The notes beneath the pieces are model-generated. The model did no database searches. It worked only from the letters and a program-made list of their open reading frames with translations, and was not told the origin of the DNA. The translations under genes and the position numbers were made by a program. A stretch of DNA of 64,000 nucleotides from Firmicutes bacterium TM09-10 (GTDB lineage Bacteria > Bacillota > Clostridia > Lachnospirales > Lachnospiraceae): the NCBI GenBank assembly GCA_003481005.1, contig QUKC01000011.1:62001-126000 (forward strand), given 5' to 3'. Of the stretch, positions 1 to 8,643 are shown one piece after another. Position 1 is the first letter of the stretch, and each line of letters begins with the position of its first letter.

Positions 1-1
1 G

Positions 2-76
2 AAGAATCAGGCGGAAACGCTGCAAAAGCTCATAGATCAGGCCATTGCTTCCGATACGGGAGAAAACGAGGAATAA
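2..76 (+). CDS. C-terminal end of an unidentified protein (partial)
   Basis: An open frame enters from the left edge and ends at a TAA at 74-76. The visible 24 residues end in an acidic tail (DTGENEE). The start lies outside the window and no family can be recognised from so short a piece. It is called a gene end only because the frame is open from the edge and is followed by an intergenic gap with a candidate promoter. Confidence 0.4.
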   Translation, partial: KNQAETLQKLIDQAIASDTGENEE

Positions 77-123
77 CAGGACTACAGGCTGTGGCGTCAC
101 CCGACAAATTTTTGAAAAGTGCA

Positions 124-152
124 TTGGATTTCCGGATGTAAGATGGTAAAAT
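124..152 (+). promoter_or_regulatory. Candidate promoter of the DUF362/ferredoxin gene
   Basis: TTGGAT at 124-129 and TAAAAT at 147-152 are separated by 17 bp, a SigA-type arrangement. It lies about 80 bp upstream of the ATG at 230. A 12-bp direct repeat (CGTGCTATGCAC at 181-192 and 197-208) sits in the predicted leader. Confidence 0.4.
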
Positions 153-229
153 GTCTTCAAGACAGAAAAACAGCACGTGTCGTGCTATGCACGGTACGTG
201 CTATGCACATCTAAAATTTGGAGGGAAGC

Positions 230-1351
230 ATGGGAAAATCAACAGTTTATTTTACTGATTTCAGGTGTCCGGTTGGTACGAGTCAGCTGGATAAGTTAAA
301 AAAGGTCTGTCTCGCGGCAGGCATCAAAAACATTGATATGGACGGCAAGTTTGTCGCGATTAAAATGCACTTCGGCGAGCTTGGAAATCTGGCATTTCTG
401 CGTCCGAACTATGCAAAGGCAGTGGCAGATCTGTGCAAGGCACAGGGTGGCGTTCCGTTTTTGACGGACTGCAACACCCTTTATCCCGGCAGCCGCAAAA
501 ATGCGCTGGAGCATTTGGACTGTGCAAATTTAAACGGCTTTAATACCATCACAACAGGCTGTCAGATTTTGATCGGAGACGGTCTGCGGGGTACGGACGA
601 GGTAGAAGTACCGGTTCCGAATGCAGAGTATTGTCCTGCACCGAAGATCGGACGTGCAATTATGGATGCGGATATTTTTATCAGCCTGACGCACTTTAAG
701 GGACATGAATCTACCGGATTTGGCGGTGCAATCAAAAATATCGGCATGGGCTGCGGCAGCCGTGCAGGCAAGATGGAGCAGCATACCAGCGGAAAGCCGG
801 GCATTGATCCGGAAAAATGCCGCGGCTGCAGACGCTGTGCACATGAGTGCGGAAGCGATGCGATTACATATCCGAATGGAAAAGCGGTTATCGATTACGA
901 CAAATGTAAGGGCTGCGGACGCTGTATCGGAGCCTGCAGCTTTGACGCAGTCTACAATGAAAACAGCTGTGCAAACGAGCTTCTGGACCGGAAGATGGCA
1001 GAATATGCGATGGCAGTCTGTCAGAACCGTCCCTGCTTCCATATTTCACTGGTGCAGGATATCAGCCCCAACTGCGACTGTCATGGCGAAAATGATGCGC
1101 CGATCCTGCCGGATATCGGTATGTTTGCAAGCTTTGACCCGGTAGCACTGGATCAGGCGTGTGCAGATGCCTGCCTGCAGGCGACTCCGATCGCAAACAG
1201 CCAGCTTGGGGAACATCTGGCACAGTCTGACTGGCATCATCATCACGATCATTTCCTGGATTCCAATCCGAATGTGGAATGGGAAGCGACGCTGGATCAG
1301 GCAGAAAAAATCGGTCTGGGCACCCGTGCATATGAACTGAAACGGGTCTGA
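230..1351 (+). CDS. DUF362 protein with two 4Fe-4S ferredoxin motifs
   Basis: A 373-residue protein of the DUF362 family, whose members are iron-sulfur proteins of largely unknown physiological role. The N-terminal two thirds is DUF362 (TDFRCPVG, ISLTHFKGHESTGFGGAIKN). It is followed by two ferredoxin-type cysteine clusters, CRGCRRCAHEC and CKGCGRCIGAC, each able to bind a 4Fe-4S cluster. No signal peptide or membrane segment is seen, so it is probably cytoplasmic. ATG 230 is chosen because GGAGG sits 5-9 bases upstream; an in-frame TTG at 218 lacks a site. The gene is monocistronic, with a hairpin terminator directly downstream. A redox or electron-transfer role is inferred from the clusters and the substrate is unknown. 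Confidence 0.88.
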   Translation: MGKSTVYFTDFRCPVGTSQLDKLKKVCLAAGIKNIDMDGKFVAIKMHFGELGNLAFLRPNYAKAVADLCKAQGGVPFLTDCNTLYPGSRKNALEHLDCANLNGFNTITTGCQILIGDGLRGTDEVEVPVPNAEYCPAPKIGRAIMDADIFISLTHFKGHESTGFGGAIKNIGMGCGSRAGKMEQHTSGKPGIDPEKCRGCRRCAHECGSDAITYPNGKAVIDYDKCKGCGRCIGACSFDAVYNENSCANELLDRKMAEYAMAVCQNRPCFHISLVQDISPNCDCHGENDAPILPDIGMFASFDPVALDQACADACLQATPIANSQLGEHLAQSDWHHHHDHFLDSNPNVEWEATLDQAEKIGLGTRAYELKRV

Positions 1352-1370
1352 ATCGATGTGTATTACCCAA

Positions 1371-1399
1371 AACGGCTCCGAAAACAGGGAGCCGTTTTT
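1371..1399 (+). terminator. Rho-independent terminator after the DUF362 gene
   Basis: AACGGCTCC at 1371-1379 pairs with GGAGCCGTT at 1388-1396, followed by a T run. It separates the DUF362 gene from the next one. Confidence 0.85.
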
Positions 1400-1433
1400 G
1401 GCAGATCATCTAAAAAAGAGGAGGATATGGGGT

Positions 1434-2843
1434 ATGTCTTATTTTCAGGATGCGTCACCGGAATCGCTGGGGATCAGTTCCGGGGGAATTCTCCGGTTTC
1501 TGGACCGGATGGAGGAAAAGAACATCGAACTGCACAGCTTTATGGTGGTGCGGCATGGAAAATGTGCGGCAAAGGGCTGGTGGAAGCCGTATGCACCGGA
1601 GCTTGCGCACCCGCTGTATTCCTTTGGCAAAACCCTGACGGCAACGGCCATCGGTTTTGCACGACAGGAAAAAATCCTGTCACTGGAGGAACGGTTAGTG
1701 GATCTTTTCCCGGAGCTTCTGCCGAAGGAGCCGTCAGAAAATCTGCAGAAGGCCACACTCTGGCATCTTCTGACCATGAGCTGCGGACATGAGACAGAGA
1801 TAGATATGGAATCCCCCGACTGGATCCGGGAGTTTTTACAGCATCCATTTTTACACGAGCCGGGAACCTTTTATAAATACAATACGGCGGGCACAAATAT
1901 GCTGGCGGCTGTGTTGAAGAGAAAAACAGGCTGCGATGTGACGGAATTTTTAAAGCCCCGTCTGTTGGAACCCCTCGGCATCACCTCTCTGACCTGTTCG
2001 AAGTGCCCGGGACCGGAAGCAGTGGAAATGGCTGGCGGCGGCATGCGGATGACGACGGAGGACATGGCGCGTTTTATTTATTTTGTGTTAAACCGTGGAC
2101 GCTGGGAAGGCAGGCAGCTGCTGGAAGAGGAATGGTTTGACCTTGCCTGCACCAAGCAGATCGAAACCGCCGGAGATGCGGAAGGACACGTCAAAGAATG
2201 GGCTTACGGCTACGGATTTCAGTGCTGGATGTGCAGGACACCCGGATCCTTCCGTGCGGATGGCGCCTTCGGACAGTTCGGCGTTGTGCTGCCTGATAAG
2301 GATCTGTTTGTGATCCTGACGACGGGAACCTATCAGACCCAGGACGAGCTGGATGGAATTTTTGAAGAAATCGTTCCGACCCTGACAGACAGTGCACAGG
2401 AGGCGTCGGCGGCAGCAGACGTGCTGAAAGAGCGTACCGGACAGATGACAATCAAAGCGGGCGCTTTGTCCGAAAAAATTCACCACATTGCGATCATCGG
2501 AAGCGATTATGAGCGCTCCAGACATTTTTATGTGGATCTGCTCGGCTTTACGGTGATCCGGGAAAACCACCGGAAAGACAAAGCAGACTGCAAGATCGAT
2601 CTGAAATGCGGAGAGCAGGAGATCGAGCTGTTTATCAAGCCGGATGCACCCAAGCGTCCGAGCTATCCGGAGGCACAGGGACTTCGGCATCTCGCATTTT
2701 TTGTGGAGAGCGTGGAGGATACGGTTGTGCGGTTAAACAGCCTCGGAATTGTGACAGAGCCGATCCGTACCGATGAGTTTACCGGAAAACCAATGACATT
2801 TTTTGCAGATCCCGACGGACTTCCGTTGGAGATTCACGAATAA
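1434..2843 (+). CDS. Serine hydrolase (beta-lactamase family) fused to a VOC/glyoxalase-like domain
   Basis: A 469-residue two-domain protein. Residues 1 to about 330 are a beta-lactamase/penicillin-binding-protein-like serine hydrolase with the S-x-x-K motif SFGK (S63-K66) and a Tyr-containing motif around Y149 (YNTAG). Residues 349-469 are a VOC (glyoxalase I-like) domain resembling the YaeR/GloA2 group, with possible metal ligands H351, the His of LRHLAF and the Glu of LEIHE. The start is ATG 1434, nine bases after AGGAGG; the frame is open further upstream through the terminator but has no ribosome site there. No signal peptide is visible. The families are clear. The substrate, and why the two domains are joined, are not. 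Confidence 0.85.
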   Translation: MSYFQDASPESLGISSGGILRFLDRMEEKNIELHSFMVVRHGKCAAKGWWKPYAPELAHPLYSFGKTLTATAIGFARQEKILSLEERLVDLFPELLPKEPSENLQKATLWHLLTMSCGHETEIDMESPDWIREFLQHPFLHEPGTFYKYNTAGTNMLAAVLKRKTGCDVTEFLKPRLLEPLGITSLTCSKCPGPEAVEMAGGGMRMTTEDMARFIYFVLNRGRWEGRQLLEEEWFDLACTKQIETAGDAEGHVKEWAYGYGFQCWMCRTPGSFRADGAFGQFGVVLPDKDLFVILTTGTYQTQDELDGIFEEIVPTLTDSAQEASAAADVLKERTGQMTIKAGALSEKIHHIAIIGSDYERSRHFYVDLLGFTVIRENHRKDKADCKIDLKCGEQEIELFIKPDAPKRPSYPEAQGLRHLAFFVESVEDTVVRLNSLGIVTEPIRTDEFTGKPMTFFADPDGLPLEIHE

Positions 2844-2871
2844 ACTTTCGAAACAATACACCCTACGAATC

Positions 2872-2908
2872 AAAAGCTCCTGTGCAGGAATATGCACAGG
2901 AGCTTTTT
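2872..2908. terminator. Bidirectional terminator between convergent genes
   Basis: AAAAGCTCCTGTGCA at 2872-2886 pairs perfectly with TGCACAGGAGCTTTT at 2893-2907. The arms have A and T tails on both sides, so it can serve the plus-strand hydrolase and the minus-strand transporter operon. Confidence 0.88.
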
Positions 2909-2926
2909 GAATTGAATTTTGGTGAT

Positions 2927-3760
2927 TTAGTTTTCCAGCTTCGAGATATCGGTTCCGAAGTATTTTTCCGACAATGCGGTCAGCTCGCCGGATTCGTCCA
3001 GCTTTGCGAGTGCGTCGTTGATGGCTGCAAGCAGCGTCTTTGTATCGTCGCCCTTGCGGACGGGGATTGCAACCTTTTCTACCTCATCAGACAAAGCGGC
3101 AATTTTGATATTTGCATCAGGATGTGCCTTTAAGTAGTCATAATAGGTCACCTCTGTGTTGAGGGTTGCATCGATTCGGTTGGAAAGTAAAAGCTCGATG
3201 GTCTGATTCAGGTCATCGACGCCCGTTACCTCTGCACCGTATTTTTCCGCAAGGGTCGCATAGGTACTGCTGATGGTGTTTGCAGTGTGTTTTCCCTTTA
3301 AATCCTCCATGGAATGGATTTCGTCGTAGTCGCTGCGGACGATGACAGCAGTTTTATTATAGGCATAAGGTGTGGAAAAATCGTATTTTTCCTGACGCTC
3401 CGGTGTAACTCCTACGCCGTTTACCATGATGTCGTAGCGGCCGTCGTCCAGGCCGGCGAGCAGACCGTCCCATTCGCCCTCGACGAAGTTTACATCGACG
3501 CCGAGCTCATTTGCGATCAGCTTTGCAACCTCTACGTCGTAGCCCACCAGCTCGTCGTTTTCATCGTGATAGGTCCAGGGGGCCCAGGTACCCTCCATGG
3601 CAACCGTGATGCTGCCCCGTGCCTGGATCTGGTCTAACAGGTCTTTGCCTGCTGTGTTGGAGACAGCTGCTGCAGTGTTGTCAGAACCGCAGCCGGTTAA
3701 AGCAGCCGCTGCCAGCATGGAGCCGGAAAGCAGCAGTACAATAGATTTTTTGAAAGTCAT
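2927..3760 (-). CDS. Amino-acid ABC transporter substrate-binding lipoprotein
   Basis: A 277-residue solute-binding protein of the family 3 (SBP_bac_3) group. The signal peptide MTFKKSIVLLLSGSMLAAAALTGC ends in a lipobox (LTGC), so it is expected to be lipid-anchored outside the membrane. The mature part has the family pattern: GSITVAMEGTWAPW near the N-terminus, GYDVEVAKLIANELG, and GRYDIMVNGVGVTPER. It is the last gene of a minus-strand operon behind the ATPase and permease genes, and an AAAGGAG site precedes the ATG. The ligand is a polar amino acid or cystine-like compound by family and cannot be narrowed from sequence alone. Confidence 0.92.
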   Translation of the reverse strand: MTFKKSIVLLLSGSMLAAAALTGCGSDNTAAAVSNTAGKDLLDQIQARGSITVAMEGTWAPWTYHDENDELVGYDVEVAKLIANELGVDVNFVEGEWDGLLAGLDDGRYDIMVNGVGVTPERQEKYDFSTPYAYNKTAVIVRSDYDEIHSMEDLKGKHTANTISSTYATLAEKYGAEVTGVDDLNQTIELLLSNRIDATLNTEVTYYDYLKAHPDANIKIAALSDEVEKVAIPVRKGDDTKTLLAAINDALAKLDESGELTALSEKYFGTDISKLEN

Positions 3761-3820
3761 AAAAAAATAACTCCTTTCTGATATTCCTGCCAGCGGCAGC
3801 CGGACAGGTAAAGCGCCGGA

Positions 3821-4558
3821 TTACTGCTGGTCAAAAGACTGTAAAAATGCTTTGGTACGTTCTTCTTTCGGATTTGCAAAAAACTCCTTCGAGGGTCCCT
3901 GTTCCACGATACGCCCGTTTTCCATCAGGATGACCTTATTGGAAACATTTTTGGCAAAGCTCATTTCGTGGGTGACCACGATCATCGTCATCCCTTCGTT
4001 TGCCAGGGAACGCATGACGGAAAGGACCTCACCGGTCAGCTCCGGGTCGAGGGCAGAAGTCGGTTCATCGAAATAGATGATTTCCGGTTGGGCGGCAATG
4101 GCACGCGCGATTGCGACACGCTGCTGCTGACCGCCGGAAAGCTGTGCCGGATAAGCGTCGCTGCGGTCGGCAAGCCCGACCTTTTCCAACGCCTTCATAG
4201 CGATTTCACGTGCCTTCTCTTTGGGCATTTTGCGGCCGACAATCAGTCCCTCTGTGACGTTTTTGAGGGCGGTTTTGTTGGCGAATAAGTTATAGCTCTG
4301 GAACACGAAGGCAGTCTTTTTGCGGAGCCGGGCGATGTCCTTTTTGGAAATTTTATTCATCGCAAAGGTTTCCTGGTCAAAGACCATCGTGCCCTCGTCG
4401 GCGTGCTCCAGATAATTCAGGCAGCGCAGCAGTGTGGTTTTGCCAGAACCGCTCGGACCGATGATGGCGATAACATCTCCCTGGTTTACGTCCAGATCGA
4501 TTCCGCCTAAGACAGGAGTGCTGCCAAAGGATTTATGAATATTTCGGATTTCCAGCAT
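3821..4558 (-). CDS. Amino-acid ABC transporter ATP-binding protein
   Basis: A 245-residue ABC ATPase of the polar amino-acid uptake (GlnQ/HisP-like) class. Visible motifs in order are Walker [11 protein letters not shown]-loop FVFQSYNLF, signature LSGGQQQR, Walker [15 protein letters not shown] and switch His in VVTHEM. It would energise uptake through the permease encoded just upstream. The gap to the permease is 3 bases and translation is probably coupled. Confidence 0.95.
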   Translation of the reverse strand: MLEIRNIHKSFGSTPVLGGIDLDVNQGDVIAIIGPSGSGKTTLLRCLNYLEHADEGTMVFDQETFAMNKISKKDIARLRKKTAFVFQSYNLFANKTALKNVTEGLIVGRKMPKEKAREIAMKALEKVGLADRSDAYPAQLSGGQQQRVAIARAIAAQPEIIYFDEPTSALDPELTGEVLSVMRSLANEGMTMIVVTHEMSFAKNVSNKVILMENGRIVEQGPSKEFFANPKEERTKAFLQSFDQQ

Positions 4559-4561
4559 AGG

Positions 4562-5239
4562 TCAGACTCCTTTCTGTCCGTAGGAACCGAGTTTTTTCTC
4601 ACCGACAGCCTGAAGTTTTGTCAGGACGGTGGAGAAGATCAGGTAGATCAGACCGACTTCGAGATACAGAAGAAGCGGCTCGTAGGTACGGGCAACGATT
4701 CGCTGGGTTACCATGAACATTTCCGTTACGGTGATGTTGGCTGCCAGAGAGGTATCCTTGACCATTGAGATCAGGGAGTTGGACAGCGGCGGAAATGCGG
4801 TACGCATCGCCTGGGGGAGCACGATGCGGAAAATGGTTTGTAAATAGGAAAGTCCTGCACAAAGACCGGCTTCCAGCTGGCCCTTCGGAACGGATTCCAG
4901 TGCCGCCCGGATGGTTTCTGCACAGTAAGCGCCTTCATTTAAAGAAAAGACGATGACTGCAGCGGGAAACGGATCCAGGACGATGCCGACTCTGGACAGA
5001 CCGAAGAACACGACGAACAGCTGTACCAAAAGCGGCGTTCCACGGAAAATCCAGATATAAAAACGGGCGATTTGCTTGAGCCCCTGAATATTTGCAAACT
5101 GCACGAGGGCCGCAACCACCGCGATCACCAGCGCCAGCGAAAAGGAAATAATTGTCAGCGGGATGGTTGCCGTCAGGCCCGGGAGCAGGATTTTGGGAAA
5201 AGAGTCTAAAAATAGCTGCCATAATCGACTGCTGAACAT
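4562..5239 (-). CDS. Amino-acid ABC transporter permease
   Basis: A 225-residue inner-membrane permease of the HisM/GlnP type. Several hydrophobic segments are visible (LTATIPLTIISFSLALVIAVVAALV near the start) and the cytoplasmic EAA loop that contacts the ATPase is present (EAGLCAGLSYLQTIFRIVLPQA). A GGAGG site precedes the ATG at 5239. It lies 14 bases downstream of the alarmone synthetase gene, in the same direction. Confidence 0.93.
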   Translation of the reverse strand: MFSSRLWQLFLDSFPKILLPGLTATIPLTIISFSLALVIAVVAALVQFANIQGLKQIARFYIWIFRGTPLLVQLFVVFFGLSRVGIVLDPFPAAVIVFSLNEGAYCAETIRAALESVPKGQLEAGLCAGLSYLQTIFRIVLPQAMRTAFPPLSNSLISMVKDTSLAANITVTEMFMVTQRIVARTYEPLLLYLEVGLIYLIFSTVLTKLQAVGEKKLGSYGQKGV

Positions 5240-5253
5240 GATAAGTATCCTCC

Positions 5254-6045
5254 TTATTCTGTCTTCGGGGCATAGTTTTCCAGCGCACTTAAGATCGGAC
5301 GGGGAAGTCGGTCGGAAGGCTTTTTAGGGCTGTCGCTTTTTTCGGACGAATCTTCTTCCTTCTCAATAATATCCCGGATTGCCTGCATCTGCTCGTCGAG
5401 GACAGCGCTTAAGCGTGCGCATTCGCTCAGCTGGTAGGAGGTCTGCTCCATTAACTCGGGTGACAGGTCTTTTTTATAGCGGAGCTGGTGTTCGAGATTT
5501 GCCCAGAACTCCATGGCAATCGTGCGCAGCTGTACCTCCGCTTTCATGATTTTTTTCTCATTCTGTAAAAAGATCGGCACCTCGATAATCAGATGCAGGC
5601 TGCGATAACCGTTTTTCTTCGGATTTTTGATGTAATCCTTGCGCTCGATCAGCGTGATATCGTCCTGCTGCAGCAGGCAGTCAGCGAGCATGTAAATATC
5701 GTCCACAAAGGAGCAGACGACACGGATGCCTGCGATGTCGAAGATGTTGTTTTCAATTGCCTCGAGGGTAAAGGGCAGCTTTTTTCGAAGCATTTTGTCC
5801 AGAATGCTGTCGGGGGACTTTAAGCGGCTCTGGATGCTGTCGATGGGGTTGCGGTCGTGCTGGAGGGAAAAGCGTTCGTTTAATACGCGGAATTTCGTTT
5901 CAATCTCCATAATCGCGCAGCGATAGCAGGACATCAGATCCCTCGTGGAGCTGGAAAGCTCCTGAAACGCGCGGATCGAGTGGTCAGCAAGGGCGTTGCG
6001 CATTCTTTCCTGAAGGTTCTGGAAAGGGTCTTTTTTGGTATCCAT
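5254..6045 (-). CDS. Small alarmone synthetase (RelA/SpoT synthetase domain, RelQ/YjbM-like)
   Basis: A 263-residue single-domain GTP pyrophosphokinase with no HD hydrolase, TGS or ACT domain. The synthetase motifs are intact: basic loop SRLKSPDSILDKMLRKK, DIAGIRVVCSF, substrate-stacking NGYRSLHLIIEVP, and AEVQLRTIAMEFWANLEHQLRYKK. It would transfer pyrophosphate from ATP to GDP or GTP to make (p)ppGpp. A charged, Ser/Lys-rich tail (EKEEDSSEKSDSPKK) follows the domain. It heads, or closely precedes, the amino-acid transporter operon (14-base gap) and lies 36 bases behind GH31. A second RelA/SpoT-domain gene lies at 16307. Confidence 0.9.
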   Translation of the reverse strand: MDTKKDPFQNLQERMRNALADHSIRAFQELSSSTRDLMSCYRCAIMEIETKFRVLNERFSLQHDRNPIDSIQSRLKSPDSILDKMLRKKLPFTLEAIENNIFDIAGIRVVCSFVDDIYMLADCLLQQDDITLIERKDYIKNPKKNGYRSLHLIIEVPIFLQNEKKIMKAEVQLRTIAMEFWANLEHQLRYKKDLSPELMEQTSYQLSECARLSAVLDEQMQAIRDIIEKEEDSSEKSDSPKKPSDRLPRPILSALENYAPKTE

Positions 6046-6081
6046 TGGTTGAAAATTCCTTTCTTAACGGTGGTGGCGGTA

Positions 6082-8079
6082 TCAGATCTCTCCGATCAGG
6101 TAGTCCTGTCTGCCGTCGCGCAGGAACACGGGGAGCGTATCCATCGGCGCATCCGCCATGATCCACTGACCGCCCTCATAAACTACTCCGGTGCGGGCAT
6201 CTGTCCAGGATGCGCCGGCAGGAAGATAAACCTGTCTGTCTACTGCATGCTCATGGCAGATCGGTGCGACTAAAAGATCAGATCCAAACAGGTAGGAATC
6301 CTTGATGTCCCAGCAGATCGGATCGGACGGGAATTCATAAAACAGAGCACGGAGCACCGGATGACCGTTTTCGTGTGCCTGCTGCATGAGGCTTCTCGTA
6401 TAGTCTCGCATCAGCTCACGGACATGGATGAATTTTGTCATGATCTGATAAGCCTCTTCGCCATAGCTCCATACCTCGTTATCGGTTCCGGTTCCCTCGC
6501 GAAGCTCGCCCGCCTTGTTATAAATTGGGGTATAGGGCTGGCGGCTGCCATGCAGACGCATAACAGGACAGAAGGTACCGAACTGGAACCAGCGGATCAG
6601 CAGCTCTTTAAAATCGGGATCTGCAGCAACGCCGTTATGGAAACCGCCGATATCGGTTGTCCACCACGGAATGCCGGAAAGTCCCATATGGATTCCGGCA
6701 CAGATCTGCTTACGGAAGTCCTCATAAGTTGACATAATATCTCCGGACCAGACCAGAGCACCGTAACGCTGGCTGCCTGCCCATGCGCAGCGGATCAGAT
6801 TGACGATGTCGTCCTGACCGTTTTCCTTTTGCCCCTCGTAGAAAAGCCGCGCGTATTCTCTGGGATAGATATTGCCGGTTTCCAGTACCGTACCAGAATA
6901 GTAACGGTAGTTTTCAAAATCGTAGGATGTATACTCCGGCTCTGCAACGTCCAGCCAGAATGTGCGAATGCCGAGGTCCGCGTAGTTTTGTTTGCATTTT
7001 TCCCAGACATAGCGGCGTGTTTTGGGATTGGTTGCGTCCATAAAGGCATTATTGCCGTGGAAGATCATCTGGACATCGACGCCGGAGTTGGATTTTACCA
7101 GCATATTCTGCTGCTTCATCTCTTCGTAGTTTTCACTGCGAAAATCTACGGCAGGCCAGATAGAAACCATGGTTTCTACGCCAAGCTCCTGCAGCTCCTT
7201 TATCATGGCAGCAGGATCCGGGAAGAATTCTTCATCGAAACGCCAGTCACCGCAGTAGGGCCAGTGATAGAAGTCGATCACGATGACGTCCAGGGGGATA
7301 TTCCGTTTCTTGTATTCACGGGCAATGGAAAGCACCTGCTCCTGATTATAGTAGCGCAGCTTGCACTGCCAGAAGCCAAGACCGTATTCGGGCATCATGG
7401 GAGATTTTCCGGTTGCGTTGGCATAAGCTTCTTCTATTTCAGCAGGAGTGTCGCCTGCAGTGATCCAGTAGTCCAGCTGTTTACAGGAGCGGGCAGTCCA
7501 CTGTGTCGTATTCGTGCCGAAATGGACATCTCCCACAGCGGCATTATTCCATAAGAAGCCATAACCGAGACTGGAAACGTAAAAGGGGATGCTCGCCTGT
7601 GAGTTGCGGTGGGCAAGCTCCAGATTACAGCCTTTTAAATTGAGGGTTTCCTGCTGATACTGTCCCATACCGTAGATTTTTTCGGATGGGTTGGAGAGAA
7701 AGGATGCGGTCAGGAAAAAGGAGTCACCGGGCAGGGACTGAAAGCGACGTGCCTTTAAAAACAGGGCACCGCCGTTTGGAATTTCCTGCAGCAGAAGCTC
7801 GCCCTTTTGATTATAATAGGAAATCTGCAGCTCATCGCCCCAGTCCTGCAGGGAAAGCACAGCGTAGATTTTGCCGTTGGTAATTACAGCCTGACGTTCC
7901 CCAAGTTCGATAACAGGCTCACTTTTTGCCGGAGAAAGAAGTGCCGGACTGTTGTCTGAAAGCTCGTTAAACAATGCCGCCCGCGTGCGCAGGCTGTCTT
8001 CTCCCCAGGGGGAAACCATGACGGTTTCTCCGTTTAAGCGAAAGATCAGACTGTCATTTTGACGTTCAAAATACTGCAT
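6082..8079 (-). CDS. Glycoside hydrolase family 31 (alpha-glucosidase/alpha-xylosidase type)
   Basis: A 665-residue GH31 enzyme, a retaining alpha-glycosidase. An N-terminal beta-sandwich is followed by the TIM barrel with the nucleophile in WLDVAEPE (D377) and the acid/base in WSGD (D447). The family tract DVIVIDFYHWPYCGDW and the C-terminal beta domain (LLVAPICHEHAVDRQVYLPAG) are also visible. No signal peptide, so it is cytoplasmic. Family 31 covers alpha-glucosidases, alpha-xylosidases and sulfoquinovosidases and the substrate cannot be fixed here. AGGAGGT precedes ATG 8079 and the promoter is divergent from that of the cold-shock gene. Confidence 0.9.
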   Translation of the reverse strand: MQYFERQNDSLIFRLNGETVMVSPWGEDSLRTRAALFNELSDNSPALLSPAKSEPVIELGERQAVITNGKIYAVLSLQDWGDELQISYYNQKGELLLQEIPNGGALFLKARRFQSLPGDSFFLTASFLSNPSEKIYGMGQYQQETLNLKGCNLELAHRNSQASIPFYVSSLGYGFLWNNAAVGDVHFGTNTTQWTARSCKQLDYWITAGDTPAEIEEAYANATGKSPMMPEYGLGFWQCKLRYYNQEQVLSIAREYKKRNIPLDVIVIDFYHWPYCGDWRFDEEFFPDPAAMIKELQELGVETMVSIWPAVDFRSENYEEMKQQNMLVKSNSGVDVQMIFHGNNAFMDATNPKTRRYVWEKCKQNYADLGIRTFWLDVAEPEYTSYDFENYRYYSGTVLETGNIYPREYARLFYEGQKENGQDDIVNLIRCAWAGSQRYGALVWSGDIMSTYEDFRKQICAGIHMGLSGIPWWTTDIGGFHNGVAADPDFKELLIRWFQFGTFCPVMRLHGSRQPYTPIYNKAGELREGTGTDNEVWSYGEEAYQIMTKFIHVRELMRDYTRSLMQQAHENGHPVLRALFYEFPSDPICWDIKDSYLFGSDLLVAPICHEHAVDRQVYLPAGASWTDARTGVVYEGGQWIMADAPMDTLPVFLRDGRQDYLIGEI

Positions 8080-8118
8080 TTTGTAACCTCCTTGGTGTTT
8101 CGTTTGGTACCTCCTTTT

Positions 8119-8147
8119 AGCATACTACGATATTGAAAAAACTGCAA
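8119..8147 (-). promoter_or_regulatory. Promoter of the GH31 gene
   Basis: On the minus strand TTGCAG (8142-8147) and TATGCT (8119-8124) are separated by 17 bp. Its -35 box lies only 7 bp from the -35 box of the divergent cold-shock promoter, so the two may compete or share control. Confidence 0.6.
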
Positions 8148-8154
8148 AATATCT

Positions 8155-8183
8155 TTGACAAAATAGGGGAATAATGCTATGAT
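8155..8183 (+). promoter_or_regulatory. Strong SigA-type promoter of the cold-shock gene
   Basis: Consensus TTGACA at 8155-8160, a 17-bp spacer, and TATGAT at 8178-8183 preceded by TGC (extended -10). The predicted leader is about 150 nt. It contains GACTGT (8213-8218) able to pair with ACAGTC (8256-8261), which is followed by seven T. Confidence 0.82.
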
Positions 8184-8340
8184 AGCTCCAGAATCAATTT
8201 GAGCTTAGAACTGACTGTACTGAAAAGTCGTCCTTTTCTTTATGGTGGCTTGCGGACAGTCTTTTTTTACGGATAGATTTCGTAAGTCAGCGCGCAGCGG
8301 CGTCTCCAATTGATCCAAATTATTCAGGAGGTACTTGAAA

Positions 8341-8553
8341 ATGAACACAGGTGTAGTTAAGTGGTTTAATTCCAGCAAAGGCTATGGCTTCATCACCAAC
8401 GATGCAAACGGCGAGGACGTATTCGTACACTTCTCCGCTATCCAGGTAGATGGCTTCAAGACTCTGGAAGAAGGCCAGAAGGTAACTTTCGATGTAGAAA
8501 GCGATCCTAAGGATTCCAGAAAGCTGAGAGCGGTTAACGTTCACATCGCATAA
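8341..8553 (+). CDS. Cold-shock protein (CspA family)
   Basis: A 70-residue single OB-fold nucleic-acid-binding protein. RNP1 (KGYGFI) and RNP2 (VFVHF) are intact and the start [18 protein letters not shown] is typical of CspA/CspB RNA chaperones. AGGAGG at 8326-8331 lies nine bases before ATG 8341. The long leader and strong promoter match the usual organisation of csp genes, and a terminator follows 13 bases after the stop, so it is monocistronic. Confidence 0.95.
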   Translation: MNTGVVKWFNSSKGYGFITNDANGEDVFVHFSAIQVDGFKTLEEGQKVTFDVESDPKDSRKLRAVNVHIA

Positions 8554-8566
8554 GGATGACTAAAAG

Positions 8567-8592
8567 AGCCCCGCATATGCGGGGCTTTTTTT
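8567..8592 (+). terminator. Rho-independent terminator after the cold-shock gene
   Basis: AGCCCCGCATATGCGGGGCT (8567-8586) is a perfect hairpin followed by T7. Confidence 0.93.
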
Positions 8593-8643
8593 AGCAGTGG
8601 AGATATCTGCGCAGCGCAAAATCTTACAGAAAGGAATCGGAAG

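Noticed and set aside
530..1042. Long open frames on the minus strand inside the DUF362 gene
   Set aside because: They are shadows of a well-supported plus-strand gene. The same applies to other long antisense frames, such as 10666-11463 and 25643-26866.
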